A DNA stretch of 64,000 bases, taken from Guopingia tenuis. Its GTDB lineage: Bacteria; Bacillota; Clostridia; Christensenellales; Christensenellaceae. Position 1 is the stretch's first letter. Each line of letters begins with the position of its first letter. The translations under genes were made by a program, and so were the position numbers. The DNA is taken from the NCBI RefSeq assembly GCF_014384805.1, contig NZ_JACRSS010000001.1:992001-1056000 (forward strand), written 5' to 3'. This document shows positions 42,063 to 49,879 of the stretch, in pieces. The notes under the pieces are model-generated. The model was not told the origin of the DNA and made no database searches. It worked only from the letters and a program-made list of their open reading frames with translations.

Positions 42063-43211
42063 TCAGACAGAAGGTTTGCTTTTTCTCCCACGCGCCAGGA
42101 CGGCAACAGCCGCTCCGGATATGCCTGCCAGAAGAATATAGGGCAGCATGCCCGTTTCCTCTCCCGTCTTTGGTACATCCGTTTCCGTATCCGCGGGCTT
42201 TGTTTCCAGCGCAGCAATCGCATCCTCGATAGCCTGCGCCATCGCGTCAACTTCTGTCTGCTGCGTTATGTTCTTTCCGCGCACCACCGCATTCACCGCA
42301 GCGTCTACCCCGGAAAAGTCCTTATAATCCTCCTTCTTCAATCCCTCCGCTTTCTGGATCGCGGCATCTACTGCCGTATAATCCGCATCCTTATATTCCA
42401 GTGCGGCGATGGCGTCCTCGATTGCCTGCGCCATTGCGTCTACCTTTTTCTGGGGAAAATCTTTGTCACGCACAACGGCGGCAATAGCCGCATCCACCTT
42501 GGAAAAATCCTTGTAATTTTCCCGGTTGAGTCCGTTCGCCTTCTGAATCGCAGCATCCACTATCGCATAGTTGGCGTCGCTTTTCAGACCGATGGTCTTC
42601 TGCACAGGCGCCGCCAGCGGGCTGTAATTTGCTGCCGCATCCAATACATTCACTGAAACTGTCATGGTCTCTGCCGTCATATCGTCAGCGGCAACAAAAA
42701 CGGCGCTGTATTGATTGCCTTCTTTGATTACAGAGCTCCCTTCTTTCAGCCGGGCATTTTCCACTGTCATGGAAATTTCTTCGGCCAGCGGCAGACCATC
42801 GTTATAATCAAAATTATTGGTAATCTCAGCTGTGACCGTAAATTCACTGCCGCGATAGACCACGTCATCGGCTTTTATCTCGATTGCCGGTTCAGCTTCG
42901 CTGATGACAACCGGCTGTGCCAGCGGCACATTCTTTATTACCATATCATAGTCCGCCGAATACCAGTCTTTGTCTTTTCCCTTCAAAATAAGATGCGTCG
43001 CATCTACCTGGGTATACGTTCCTGCATTGGGGGAGGAAAGAATTCCATCTCCATCCGCGGATACTTCGTCTCCCACAAAAACCCCGGCAAACACGAAATC
43101 CGTTATAGCGACGACATTCGTTCCATTATAGGTTCTTCCGGATGCGGTCGCCTCATTATAGCCGATTTCATCCGCTGCTGACGCCGCCATGGGGAGCGCC
43201 ACACACGCCAT
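42063..43211 (-). CDS. FIVAR-repeat surface protein with sortase signal; 5' end interrupted
   Basis: The open part encodes 382 residues. After a remnant signal peptide (ALPMAASA) comes a beta-rich region (about 15-220). Two FIVAR-like helical repeats follow, each containing DAAIQKAxGL and VDAMAQAIEDAIAALE. The C-terminus is a cell-wall sorting signal: VPKTGEE, an LPXTG variant, then a hydrophobic stretch and RGRKSK. The true start appears to lie at 43253, where GGAG precedes ATG AAA AAG, but codon 8 is TGA. Translation from the ATG at 43211 would give a truncated leader with no basic N-terminus. The protein is therefore probably not exported unless the stop is read through. FIVAR proteins bind extracellular matrix or polysaccharide. 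Confidence 0.75.
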   Translation of the reverse strand: MACVALPMAASAADEIGYNEATASGRTYNGTNVVAITDFVFAGVFVGDEVSADGDGILSSPNAGTYTQVDATHLILKGKDKDWYSADYDMVIKNVPLAQPVVISEAEPAIEIKADDVVYRGSEFTVTAEITNNFDYNDGLPLAEEISMTVENARLKEGSSVIKEGNQYSAVFVAADDMTAETMTVSVNVLDAAANYSPLAAPVQKTIGLKSDANYAIVDAAIQKANGLNRENYKDFSKVDAAIAAVVRDKDFPQKKVDAMAQAIEDAIAALEYKDADYTAVDAAIQKAEGLKKEDYKDFSGVDAAVNAVVRGKNITQQTEVDAMAQAIEDAIAALETKPADTETDVPKTGEETGMLPYILLAGISGAAVAVLARGRKSKPSV

Positions 43212-43253
43212 AACACAGGCGCAAAGGCCTCATAGCCACTTTTCCTTTTTCAT
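43212..43253 (-). other. Interrupted signal-peptide start of the FIVAR protein (in-frame TGA)
   Basis: Reading from ATG 43253 gives MKKEKWL, then TGA (43230-43232), then GLCACVMACVALPMAASAADE in the same frame. Without the stop this is a perfect signal peptide with AAAGGAG upstream. A single base change explains it. Whether it is a real mutation or a sequence error cannot be told here. Confidence 0.75.
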
Positions 43254-43299
43254 TTTCTTTCTCCTTTCTGGTCGTTTCTTTAAAGATATCCTAAGATAT

Positions 43300-43350
43300 C
43301 AAAAAAAGCCTACAGCCCAAGGGACAGAATTTTCCCATGGACCGTAGGCT
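43300..43350 (-). terminator. Strong terminator or attenuator upstream of the FIVAR gene
   Basis: AGCCTAC / GTAGGCT (43344-43350 and 43307-43313) close a nearly continuous stem of about 17 pairs, followed on the minus strand by TTTTTTT. It ends the V-ATPase operon. Because a promoter lies between the operon and this hairpin, it would also act on the FIVAR gene leader. Confidence 0.8.
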
Positions 43351-43402
43351 ATCGTGCCTATTGATTTTTCATAAAAATGGACAGAGGTTACCTGCTTGCC
43401 TA

Positions 43403-43431
43403 ATTGTCGCCCGCTTCTGCTCGCTTGTCAA
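43403..43431 (-). promoter_or_regulatory. Promoter of the FIVAR gene leader
   Basis: Minus-strand TTGACA (43426-43431), 17 bases, GACAAT (43403-43408), about 75 bases after the ntpD stop and about 150 before the FIVAR start. Confidence 0.55.
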
Positions 43432-43505
43432 GTTCTTTTTCGCTCCATAGGCGGCCATCTATCCATTCACTCCATATGCCCGGCTCCTCCGGGCATTGCT
43501 TCCAT

Positions 43506-44144
43506 TCAGCCTTCCGCCTGCTTCATAAGCTCTTTCATCTTCATGAGCCGCGTCAGGTTTCCGCGCTCATTCTCATCCAGCTTCATGGTAATATATCGGA
43601 TGGTTTCCTCCAGCTGCGGAATCATTACATATTCCAGCGCATTCACCCGCCGGCGCGTCTTTTCAATTTCATCCGCCAGCATATTGCAGGTCTTTTCCAG
43701 CTCTGCCAGACGAATCAGCCCCGGCAACGCCTCCGCCAGGCGGTCTACTGCCACATCCATCTCCCCTGTCGTGTTAATCATGCCATAGGGATAGGTGCTG
43801 TGGTTGCTCTCCAGCTCCTCATATTCAATCTTCGGCACATCCACGCTCATGATGTTGTTCTTGGCCACATGCACCTTGAACCTTTTGGACGGATAGAGCA
43901 GCGCCACCTCCATATCTTCCGGCGACATGGTAAGGCTGGCGCCCAGGAAACTCCGCAGAGCCACGCCCAGTTCGGCTTCCACGCTCTCCCGAAGCCGCTT
44001 GTTCCCCTTAATCAGCTCCATAAAGCGCCGCACCATCTCGTCGCGCTTATCCTTCAACAATTTGTGTCCCCGAACCGCAACCGCCAGCCGCTTTTTTAAG
44101 CGGGTCAGCTCCATGCGGGTCGGGTTAACCCGTAAAACAGCCAT
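43506..44144 (-). CDS. ntpD: V-type ATPase subunit D
   Basis: A 212-residue central-stalk rotor subunit, the counterpart of gamma in F-type enzymes. It starts with the family pattern VNPTRMELTRLKKRLAVAVRGHKLLKDKRDEMVRRFM. It ends in a second long helix with RRVNALEYVMIPQLEETIRYI, which form the antiparallel coiled coil. Length is normal. It lies 3 bases behind ntpB and is the last gene of the nine-gene operon. The ntpH and ntpJ genes that end the E. hirae operon are absent here. Confidence 0.95.
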   Translation of the reverse strand: MAVLRVNPTRMELTRLKKRLAVAVRGHKLLKDKRDEMVRRFMELIKGNKRLRESVEAELGVALRSFLGASLTMSPEDMEVALLYPSKRFKVHVAKNNIMSVDVPKIEYEELESNHSTYPYGMINTTGEMDVAVDRLAEALPGLIRLAELEKTCNMLADEIEKTRRRVNALEYVMIPQLEETIRYITMKLDENERGNLTRLMKMKELMKQAEG

Positions 44145-44147
44145 GGC

Positions 44148-45539
44148 TTACTCCTCAGCTTCTTCCTGCTTTTCCGGCAGATATTTTTCCAGATATTCGT
44201 CGCGGATGCGCTTCAGTTCAGATTTGGGCAGAATGGAAAGCAGCTCCCAGCCGATGTTGAGCGTCTCCTCGATGGAGCGGTTGGTGGTATAACCCTGGGA
44301 CACATAGCGATCCTCAAACTCGTCGGCAAATTTGGCATAGAGCTTATCCGTATCCGACAGCGCCGCGTCGCCCAAAATCTGCGAAAGTTCTTTTGCTTCC
44401 TTGCCCCGGGCATAGGCCGCAAACAGCTGGTTCATGGTGTCCGCGTGATCCTCGCGGGTCTTGCCCTTGCCGATGCCCTTATCTTTCAGACGGGACAGGG
44501 AGGGCAATACATCGATGGGCGGCGTCACGCCCTTGCGATACAGGTCGCGGGAGAGGATGATCTGCCCCTCGGTGATATATCCCGTCAGGTCCGGGATGGG
44601 ATGCGTCTTGTCGTCCTCGGGCATGGTCAAAATCGGGATCTGGGTGATGGAGCCTTCGGCTCCCTTAATCCGCCCGGCTCTTTCATACATGGAAGCCAAG
44701 TCGGTATACAGATAACCCGGATAGCCCCGGCGGCCCGGAACCTCCTTGCGGGCCGCGGAAACCTCCCGCAGCGCCTCGGCATAGTTGGTCAGGTCGGTGA
44801 TGATGACAAGGACATGCAGCCCCTTCTCATAGGCCAGATATTCCGCCGCCGACAACGCCATGCGGGGCGTTGCAATACGCTCAACCGCCGGGTCGTTGGC
44901 CAGGTTGATAAACAGCACGGTGCGGTCGATAGCGCCCGTGCGCTTAAAATCCGAAATAAAGTAGTCCGCCTCTTCAAAGGTGATGCCCACGGCGGCAAAC
45001 ACCACGGCGAATTTGGAATCCGTCCCCAGCACCTTGGCCTGGCGGGCGATCTGCGCCGCCAGCTGGGCGTGGGGCAGGCCGGAGCCCGAGAACACCGGGA
45101 GCTTCTGCCCCCGAACCAGCGTGTTCAGGCCATCAATGGCGGAAATGCCCGTCTGAATGAATTCCGACGGATAGTCCCGGGCTGCCGGGTTCAGCGGCGA
45201 ACCGTTGATGTCTACCCGTTTTTCCGGGATGATGGCCGGGCCATCGTCGATGGGATTGCCCATGCCGTCAAACACGCGGCCCAGCATGTCATAGGAAACC
45301 GCCAGCTCAATGCCATGGCCCAGGAATTTTGCCTTGCTGGTGCTGATTTTGAGCCCCTGGGAGCCTTCAAACAGCTGCACCAGCGCCTTGTCGCCGTTGA
45401 TCTCCAGCACCTTGCCCCGGCGTGTCTCGCCGTTCTCCTGCTCGATTTCCACCAGCTCGTTATATGTTACGCCGCTCACGCCTTCCACCAGCATCAGCGG
45501 GCCGACAACCTCTTTTATTGTACGGTATTCTTTCAGCAT
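44148..45539 (-). CDS. ntpB: V-type ATPase subunit B
   Basis: A 463-residue non-catalytic nucleotide-binding subunit that alternates with A in the soluble head. EYRTIKEVVGPLMLVEGV opens the beta-barrel domain. PVFSGSGLPHAQLAAQIARQA replaces the P-loop by SGSGLPHA, as expected for B. FISDFKRTGAIDR, DLTNYAEALREVSAARKEVPGRRGYPGYLYTDLASMYERAG and SLSRLKDKGIGKGKTREDH follow. Length is typical. AGGAGGGG precedes the ATG, 12 bases behind ntpA. Confidence 0.97.
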   Translation of the reverse strand: MLKEYRTIKEVVGPLMLVEGVSGVTYNELVEIEQENGETRRGKVLEINGDKALVQLFEGSQGLKISTSKAKFLGHGIELAVSYDMLGRVFDGMGNPIDDGPAIIPEKRVDINGSPLNPAARDYPSEFIQTGISAIDGLNTLVRGQKLPVFSGSGLPHAQLAAQIARQAKVLGTDSKFAVVFAAVGITFEEADYFISDFKRTGAIDRTVLFINLANDPAVERIATPRMALSAAEYLAYEKGLHVLVIITDLTNYAEALREVSAARKEVPGRRGYPGYLYTDLASMYERAGRIKGAEGSITQIPILTMPEDDKTHPIPDLTGYITEGQIILSRDLYRKGVTPPIDVLPSLSRLKDKGIGKGKTREDHADTMNQLFAAYARGKEAKELSQILGDAALSDTDKLYAKFADEFEDRYVSQGYTTNRSIEETLNIGWELLSILPKSELKRIRDEYLEKYLPEKQEEAEE

Positions 45540-45551
45540 GATCGCCCCTCC

Positions 45552-47306
45552 TTACGCCAGCAGCTTTTCCAGCTCTGCATCCAGCTGCCGGGAAATTTCC
45601 TGATACCGCGCCTCCACATCCTTTTCCTCGACGTATTTCGCGCGGCCAATGGCCTCCCGAACGGGCAGCTTGGCGATATCCGAAAAATCTGCGCCCTGCT
45701 CCAGCGCCGCCGAAGCCTTGCGATAGAACTCCAGCACCAGCTTGAGCATGCCCACCTGCTTCTTGCCCGAAGCATAGGTATCGGTCTCATGGAAGGCGTT
45801 TTGCTGCAAATAGTCCTCCCGCAGGGAGCGGGCCGCCTCCATCTTCAGGCGGTCTTTCAGGGAAAGGGCATCAATGCCCACCAGCCGGACGACCTCTTCC
45901 AGCTCGGATTCCTCCTGCAAAAGCTGCATAGCCGCCTGCCGGAGATTCTTCCAATCGGGATCCACATTCTTATTATACCAGTCGGTCAGCTGATCCACAT
46001 AGAGGGAATAGGAGGTCAGCCAATCGATGGCCGGGAAGTGCCGGCGGTAGGCCAGCGGCGCCGAGAGGCCCCAGAACACCTTGACGATGCGCAGCGTCGC
46101 CTGGGAAACCGGCTCGGAGATATCGCCGCCCGGAGGAGAAACCGCGCCGATGGCCGTGACGCAGCCCGTCCGTCCCTCGCCGCCATGGCAGACCACCAGG
46201 CCCGCCCGTTCATAGAACTCGGCCAGCCGGGAGGACAGATAGGCCGGATAGCCTTCTTCGCCGGGCATCTCTTCCAGCCGCCCGGACATTTCCCGCAGCG
46301 CCTCCGCCCAGCGGGAGGTGGAATCCGCCATGATGGCGACTCTGTATCCCATATCGCGGAAATACTCCGCAATGGTAATGCCTGTATAAATGGATGCTTC
46401 CCGCGCCGCCACCGGCATATCCGAGGTGTTGGCGATGAGGACCGTCCGCTTCATCAGCGGTTCACCCGAACGGGGGTCCTTCAGCTCCGGGAATTCCATC
46501 AGAACGTCCGTCATCTCGTTGCCGCGCTCGCCGCAGCCGATATATACGATAATTTCCGCGTCCGCCCATTTTGCCAGCTGGTGCTGCACCACGGTTTTCC
46601 CGCTTCCAAAGGGCCCGGGAATGGCGGCCACGCCGCCTTTGGCCACGGGGAAGAAGGTATCGATGATCCGCTGGCCGGTAATCATGGGTTCGGTGGGCGC
46701 CAGCTTCTGCTTATAGGGGCGTCCCCGGCGCACCGGCCATTTTTGCAGCATGGTGATCTCGTGGATCTCGCCCGCCGCATCCCGCACCTTGGCAACCACG
46801 TCCGTCACCCTGGCAGGGCCTTCATATACCCATTCCACCGTTCCTTCCAGCTTGTTTGGAACCATGATATAGTGTTTGACCAGCGCAGTCTCCTGGACAT
46901 ATCCGAGGAAATCCCCGGCCGCCACCTTGTCGCCCGCCTTGGCGATGGGAAGAAATTCCCAGACCTTCTCCCGGTCGAGAGCCGCCACCTCCACACCCCG
47001 CTCAATCCGGGACGTGCCCAGGGCATAGATCTTGTCCAGCGGCCGCTGAATCCCATCAAAGATGGCCTCAATCAGCCCCGGCCCCAGCTCCACGGAAAGC
47101 GGGCTGCCCGTGGAATATACCGGGCCGCCCGGGCCGATGCCCGAGGTTTCTTCATAAACCTGGATGGACGCCTTATCCCCCCGAAGCTCGATGATTTCCC
47201 CGATGAGTTTATGTTCGGAAACGCGGACCACGTCGAACATCTCTGCGTCTCCCATGCCCTCCGCAACGATCAAAGGACCGGAAACTTTAACAATTTTTCC
47301 CTCCAT
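45552..47306 (-). CDS. ntpA: V-type ATPase catalytic subunit A
   Basis: A 584-residue catalytic ATPase subunit. It begins MEGKIVKVSGPLIVAEGM and contains the long non-homologous insert characteristic of A subunits (GDFLGYVQETALVKHYIMVPNKLEGTV). The P-loop GPFGSGKTV lies at about 231, then IYIGCGERGNEMTDVLMEFPEL and MADSTSRWAEALREMSGRLEEMPGEEGYPAYL. ATG 47306 is preferred over in-frame codons 6-7 residues earlier because it matches the family start. Ribosome binding is weak (GGCAGG), suggesting coupling to the preceding ntpG. ATP hydrolysis here drives ion export, or runs in reverse as synthesis. Confidence 0.97.
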   Translation of the reverse strand: MEGKIVKVSGPLIVAEGMGDAEMFDVVRVSEHKLIGEIIELRGDKASIQVYEETSGIGPGGPVYSTGSPLSVELGPGLIEAIFDGIQRPLDKIYALGTSRIERGVEVAALDREKVWEFLPIAKAGDKVAAGDFLGYVQETALVKHYIMVPNKLEGTVEWVYEGPARVTDVVAKVRDAAGEIHEITMLQKWPVRRGRPYKQKLAPTEPMITGQRIIDTFFPVAKGGVAAIPGPFGSGKTVVQHQLAKWADAEIIVYIGCGERGNEMTDVLMEFPELKDPRSGEPLMKRTVLIANTSDMPVAAREASIYTGITIAEYFRDMGYRVAIMADSTSRWAEALREMSGRLEEMPGEEGYPAYLSSRLAEFYERAGLVVCHGGEGRTGCVTAIGAVSPPGGDISEPVSQATLRIVKVFWGLSAPLAYRRHFPAIDWLTSYSLYVDQLTDWYNKNVDPDWKNLRQAAMQLLQEESELEEVVRLVGIDALSLKDRLKMEAARSLREDYLQQNAFHETDTYASGKKQVGMLKLVLEFYRKASAALEQGADFSDIAKLPVREAIGRAKYVEEKDVEARYQEISRQLDAELEKLLA

Positions 47307-47350
47307 GTGTATACCTGCCTTCATCAACTAAACTATTTCGTAAAACCGCA

Positions 47351-47665
47351 TCATTCGTCAAAGAATATATTGGTTCCAATCGCCTTTTCCACATTCCTGC
47401 GGATGGTTTCCTGCCCGACGCCCATGCTCCCCTGGTTGCCGGGAATGGGAATGATGGCTGGAAACGGCGATGTATTGTATTTCTCAATGGTCTCGGGAAC
47501 CAGGCTTGCCGCCTGCTCCGTGATAAAAATAATGGCATACCGGTCTTTTGCCAGCGTGTTGATCAGCCGCTTGATATTCCGCTCGGATGTCGCGGGATAC
47601 ACGTCGATAGACAGGGCCGCAAACCCCTGCACGCTCTGCCGGTCTCCAATTACACCTATCTTCAT
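47351..47665 (-). CDS. ntpG: V-type ATPase subunit F (NtpG)
   Basis: A 104-residue central-stalk subunit. MKIGVIGDRQSVQGFAALSIDVYP and the strand-helix YAIIFITEQAASLVPETIEKY are diagnostic for the V-type F subunit. It then shows FPAIIPIPGNQGSMGVGQETIRRNVEKAIGTNIF. In E. hirae nomenclature this subunit is NtpG. AAGGAAG precedes the ATG. It is placed between C and A as in that operon. Confidence 0.92.
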   Translation of the reverse strand: MKIGVIGDRQSVQGFAALSIDVYPATSERNIKRLINTLAKDRYAIIFITEQAASLVPETIEKYNTSPFPAIIPIPGNQGSMGVGQETIRRNVEKAIGTNIFFDE

Positions 47666-47687
47666 ATCGCTCTTCCTTTCGCCCGGC

Positions 47688-48686
47688 CTATTCGATGGTC
47701 TCCGGAAGAATTTCCGCGATCTCCCGGCCGCTTATGTTGTTGAGTTTGGCGAGCATGGCCATGCGCACGGCCTGCGTCTCCCGCATCTTGCCCACCAGAT
47801 AGCATAACACAGGGGCGATGGAGAACATATCCTTGCGGTATGTGAGGCAGAGCCGGATCAGATAATCGTTGCGCGCCTTAATCAGAACCGCAAAGCTGCC
47901 CGTTTGGCGGAAATGCTCCAGCCCCGGCGTCATCTCCTTCTGATAGGCGCTTTTTTCCAGGAGGTTGAGCATCTCCTCCATGGAAAGCTCATAAGCCTCC
48001 CTGAGATAATCAAAGGATAAATCCCCCCCGGGAAGAAGCGTCCGCTCCATAAGCTCCCTTCCCGCATCCAGCCGTTTTAAGCGGATCAGAGCGCTGACAT
48101 TGATAAAGTCAAACAGCGCGCGGAAATAGCGGTGCACGAATTCTTCCTTCACATCCTTCAGCTCCCGCTCGATCTGCCGGGCATAGGCGCCGTCCAGCAA
48201 AAGCCCGATGAGGGAAACATCCACTTTCACGGCAAAGCGCCGGTCGATCTCCGTAAGCGCCGCCTCCATCTCGGGCGGGAAAAAGTCATACCGCTTTTCC
48301 TTGACCGCCTCAAACATGGCCGTGGGGTCGATGGTGCCGTTGTTCACAAGCATATTCTGCGCCGCGCCCACGCCCAGCGCGTCGCTCTTCAAAATAGCCT
48401 TCAGATTATGGTAATCCAGCTGCAGAAAAAACAGATTGGTCACCTCGGGCTCCGGGGTGATCTCCCAGATAAAGCTATAGACATTGCGCAGCTCGGCGGA
48501 AATGCACTTTTCAAAGGAGCTGGGCTTGGTGTCCTCGGCTCCCGGATAGCCATAATCTGCCAGCAGGCCCATGGCCTCCTGCGCAGTGGCCGCGCCCGCC
48601 AGGCGCAGTATCTTTTCTCTTGATAAAAGGGATTTTTCCCGCACCTTGATTCGTATGTTCGCAAAAGGATAACTTGGCTGTGGCAT
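47688..48686 (-). CDS. ntpC: V-type ATPase subunit C
   Basis: A 332-residue subunit of the AC39/d family that caps the membrane rotor ring and couples it to the central stalk. It is mostly alpha-helical. Family segments are YPFANIRIKVREKSLLSREKILRLAGAATAQEAMGLLADYGY at the start, FFLQLDYHNLKAILKS in the middle and LCYLVGKMRETQAVRMAMLAKLNNIS near the end. There are no membrane helices, as expected. AGGGAG precedes the ATG. Confidence 0.92.
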   Translation of the reverse strand: MPQPSYPFANIRIKVREKSLLSREKILRLAGAATAQEAMGLLADYGYPGAEDTKPSSFEKCISAELRNVYSFIWEITPEPEVTNLFFLQLDYHNLKAILKSDALGVGAAQNMLVNNGTIDPTAMFEAVKEKRYDFFPPEMEAALTEIDRRFAVKVDVSLIGLLLDGAYARQIERELKDVKEEFVHRYFRALFDFINVSALIRLKRLDAGRELMERTLLPGGDLSFDYLREAYELSMEEMLNLLEKSAYQKEMTPGLEHFRQTGSFAVLIKARNDYLIRLCLTYRKDMFSIAPVLCYLVGKMRETQAVRMAMLAKLNNISGREIAEILPETIE

Positions 48687-48741
48687 AACTTCTCCCTTAC
48701 CGTCCTTCTAAAGCCCGCTTTTGGGGCGCCTCCGCTTTGTT

Positions 48742-49341
48742 TCAGGCAAAAAGGATGGAATATACGCCCGTTTCCAGGCGTTCCCGCTCCTGGGCCAAAA
48801 CGGCGGCAAAGGTACAGTTGATTTCCATGCCGTCCGCATAGTAGATAAACCCGTTTTCAATGGCCTCATCCGCCCGGTCGATCTCGATCCTGCGCTTGAT
48901 GCCGCGTTCTTCCAGGGCCTTTTCCGCCTTTTTCACAAACGCGGGTTTAAAAAAGGTCTGGTCCTTCTTGGCAATGGCAACCTTCCCGCTGCCCACAGCC
49001 GCGCATTCGATGAGCAGCTTTTCCAGCAGCGTCTCATATTCCGGGCCGGAAATTTCCGCCAGGGCCTCCCCTGCCTCCCGGAACACCGCATCCATCACCT
49101 CGCGCTTTGCCTGGAGCGTATCCTTGCGCATCTCCAAATCGCAGACCGCCTGCCGGCGTTTATGAAGCTCGATTTCCTCTGCCTTAGCCTGGTCCAAAAT
49201 TGCCTGGCGCTTTTTCTCCGCCAGCGCGTCTCCGGCGGCCAGGATCTCCTTCGCCTTCCCGGCGGCTTCCGCCCGGTTGGCTTCCGCCTGTTCCCGGGCG
49301 TCCGCGAGGATTCTCTCTGTTATCTTTTCAATTCCAGACAC
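48742..49341 (-). CDS. ntpE: V-type ATPase subunit E
   Basis: A 199-residue peripheral-stalk subunit. The first 100 residues form a long helix rich in Ala, Glu, Lys and Arg (EKITERILADAREQAEANRAEAAGKAKEILAAG), which would coil with subunit G. The C-terminal domain contains PEYETLLEKLLIECAAVGSGKVAI. The start is GTG at 49341 with AAGGAG nine bases upstream. No ATG in this frame lies nearer to the ribosome site. Confidence 0.9.
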   Translation of the reverse strand: MSGIEKITERILADAREQAEANRAEAAGKAKEILAAGDALAEKKRQAILDQAKAEEIELHKRRQAVCDLEMRKDTLQAKREVMDAVFREAGEALAEISGPEYETLLEKLLIECAAVGSGKVAIAKKDQTFFKPAFVKKAEKALEERGIKRRIEIDRADEAIENGFIYYADGMEINCTFAAVLAQERERLETGVYSILFA

Positions 49342-49357
49342 AGTTTTTTCTCCTTTA

Positions 49358-49840
49358 TCAGCCGATGGGGAGCAGCAGGATGACCAGCATGGAGATCAGC
49401 AGCGCGAATACGGCATAGGTCTCCACCATGATCGCCATCGTGATTGCTTTACCGGCTTCCTCCGGCCGCTTTGCCAGAAGGCCGATGCCCGCAACGGCTG
49501 TTTTCGCCTGCATGATTGCCGAGAAATAGCCGACAAACGCCGTGGGCAGAGCGCCCAGCAGCAGCATAAGGCCCTGATATACGCTGACATCTTTGACGCC
49601 GCCGCTCAAAAGGCCGATCTGCAGCAAGATAACAAACCCAACCAGCAGGCCATAGATTCCCTGCGTGCCGGGGAGCAGCTGAAGCACCAGAGCCGAACCG
49701 AATTTGTTGGGATCCTCTGCCACCAGTCCCGCGGATGCCTCGCCGGCCATTCCCACGCCTCTCGCCGAGCCAATACCCGCCAACAGGGCCGCCAATGCAG
49801 CGCCAGCCAGAGCCAACACATGTCCTAAACCGAATTCCAT
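49358..49840 (-). CDS. ntpK: V-type ATPase rotor subunit K, predicted sodium type
   Basis: A 160-residue membrane rotor protein with four helices, a duplicated hairpin as in V-type K. Numbered from ATG 49840, it keeps all residues that bind Na+ in E. hirae NtpK. The LPGTQG motif supplies Leu56, Thr59 and Gln60, SAIMQAK supplies Gln111, and MVETYAV supplies the essential Glu140. This predicts a sodium-translocating enzyme. ATG 49840 lies nine bases after GGAGG; ATG 49846 is only three bases after it and less likely, though possible. Confidence 0.93.
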   Translation of the reverse strand: MEFGLGHVLALAGAALAALLAGIGSARGVGMAGEASAGLVAEDPNKFGSALVLQLLPGTQGIYGLLVGFVILLQIGLLSGGVKDVSVYQGLMLLLGALPTAFVGYFSAIMQAKTAVAGIGLLAKRPEEAGKAITMAIMVETYAVFALLISMLVILLLPIG

Positions 49841-49879
49841 ATCCATTGTCCTCCTAAAACTTTTGCCTGAAATGCTTTT

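Noticed and set aside
43230..43232. Recoding of TGA as tryptophan, glycine or selenocysteine
   Set aside because: Several intact genes in the window, such as tyrS, end in TGA, and no selenocysteine-type stem follows. A codon in a signal peptide would not need selenium.
43300..43400. A known riboswitch class (c-di-GMP, preQ1, SAM, cobalamin, fluoride) in the FIVAR leader
   Set aside because: None of the conserved core sequences of these classes is present; only a long terminator stem is evident.
44445..47807. A 1120-codon plus-strand open frame across the V-ATPase genes
   Set aside because: It spans four confidently identified minus-strand genes, its product is low-complexity and His/Arg/Leu-rich, and no start signal is present.
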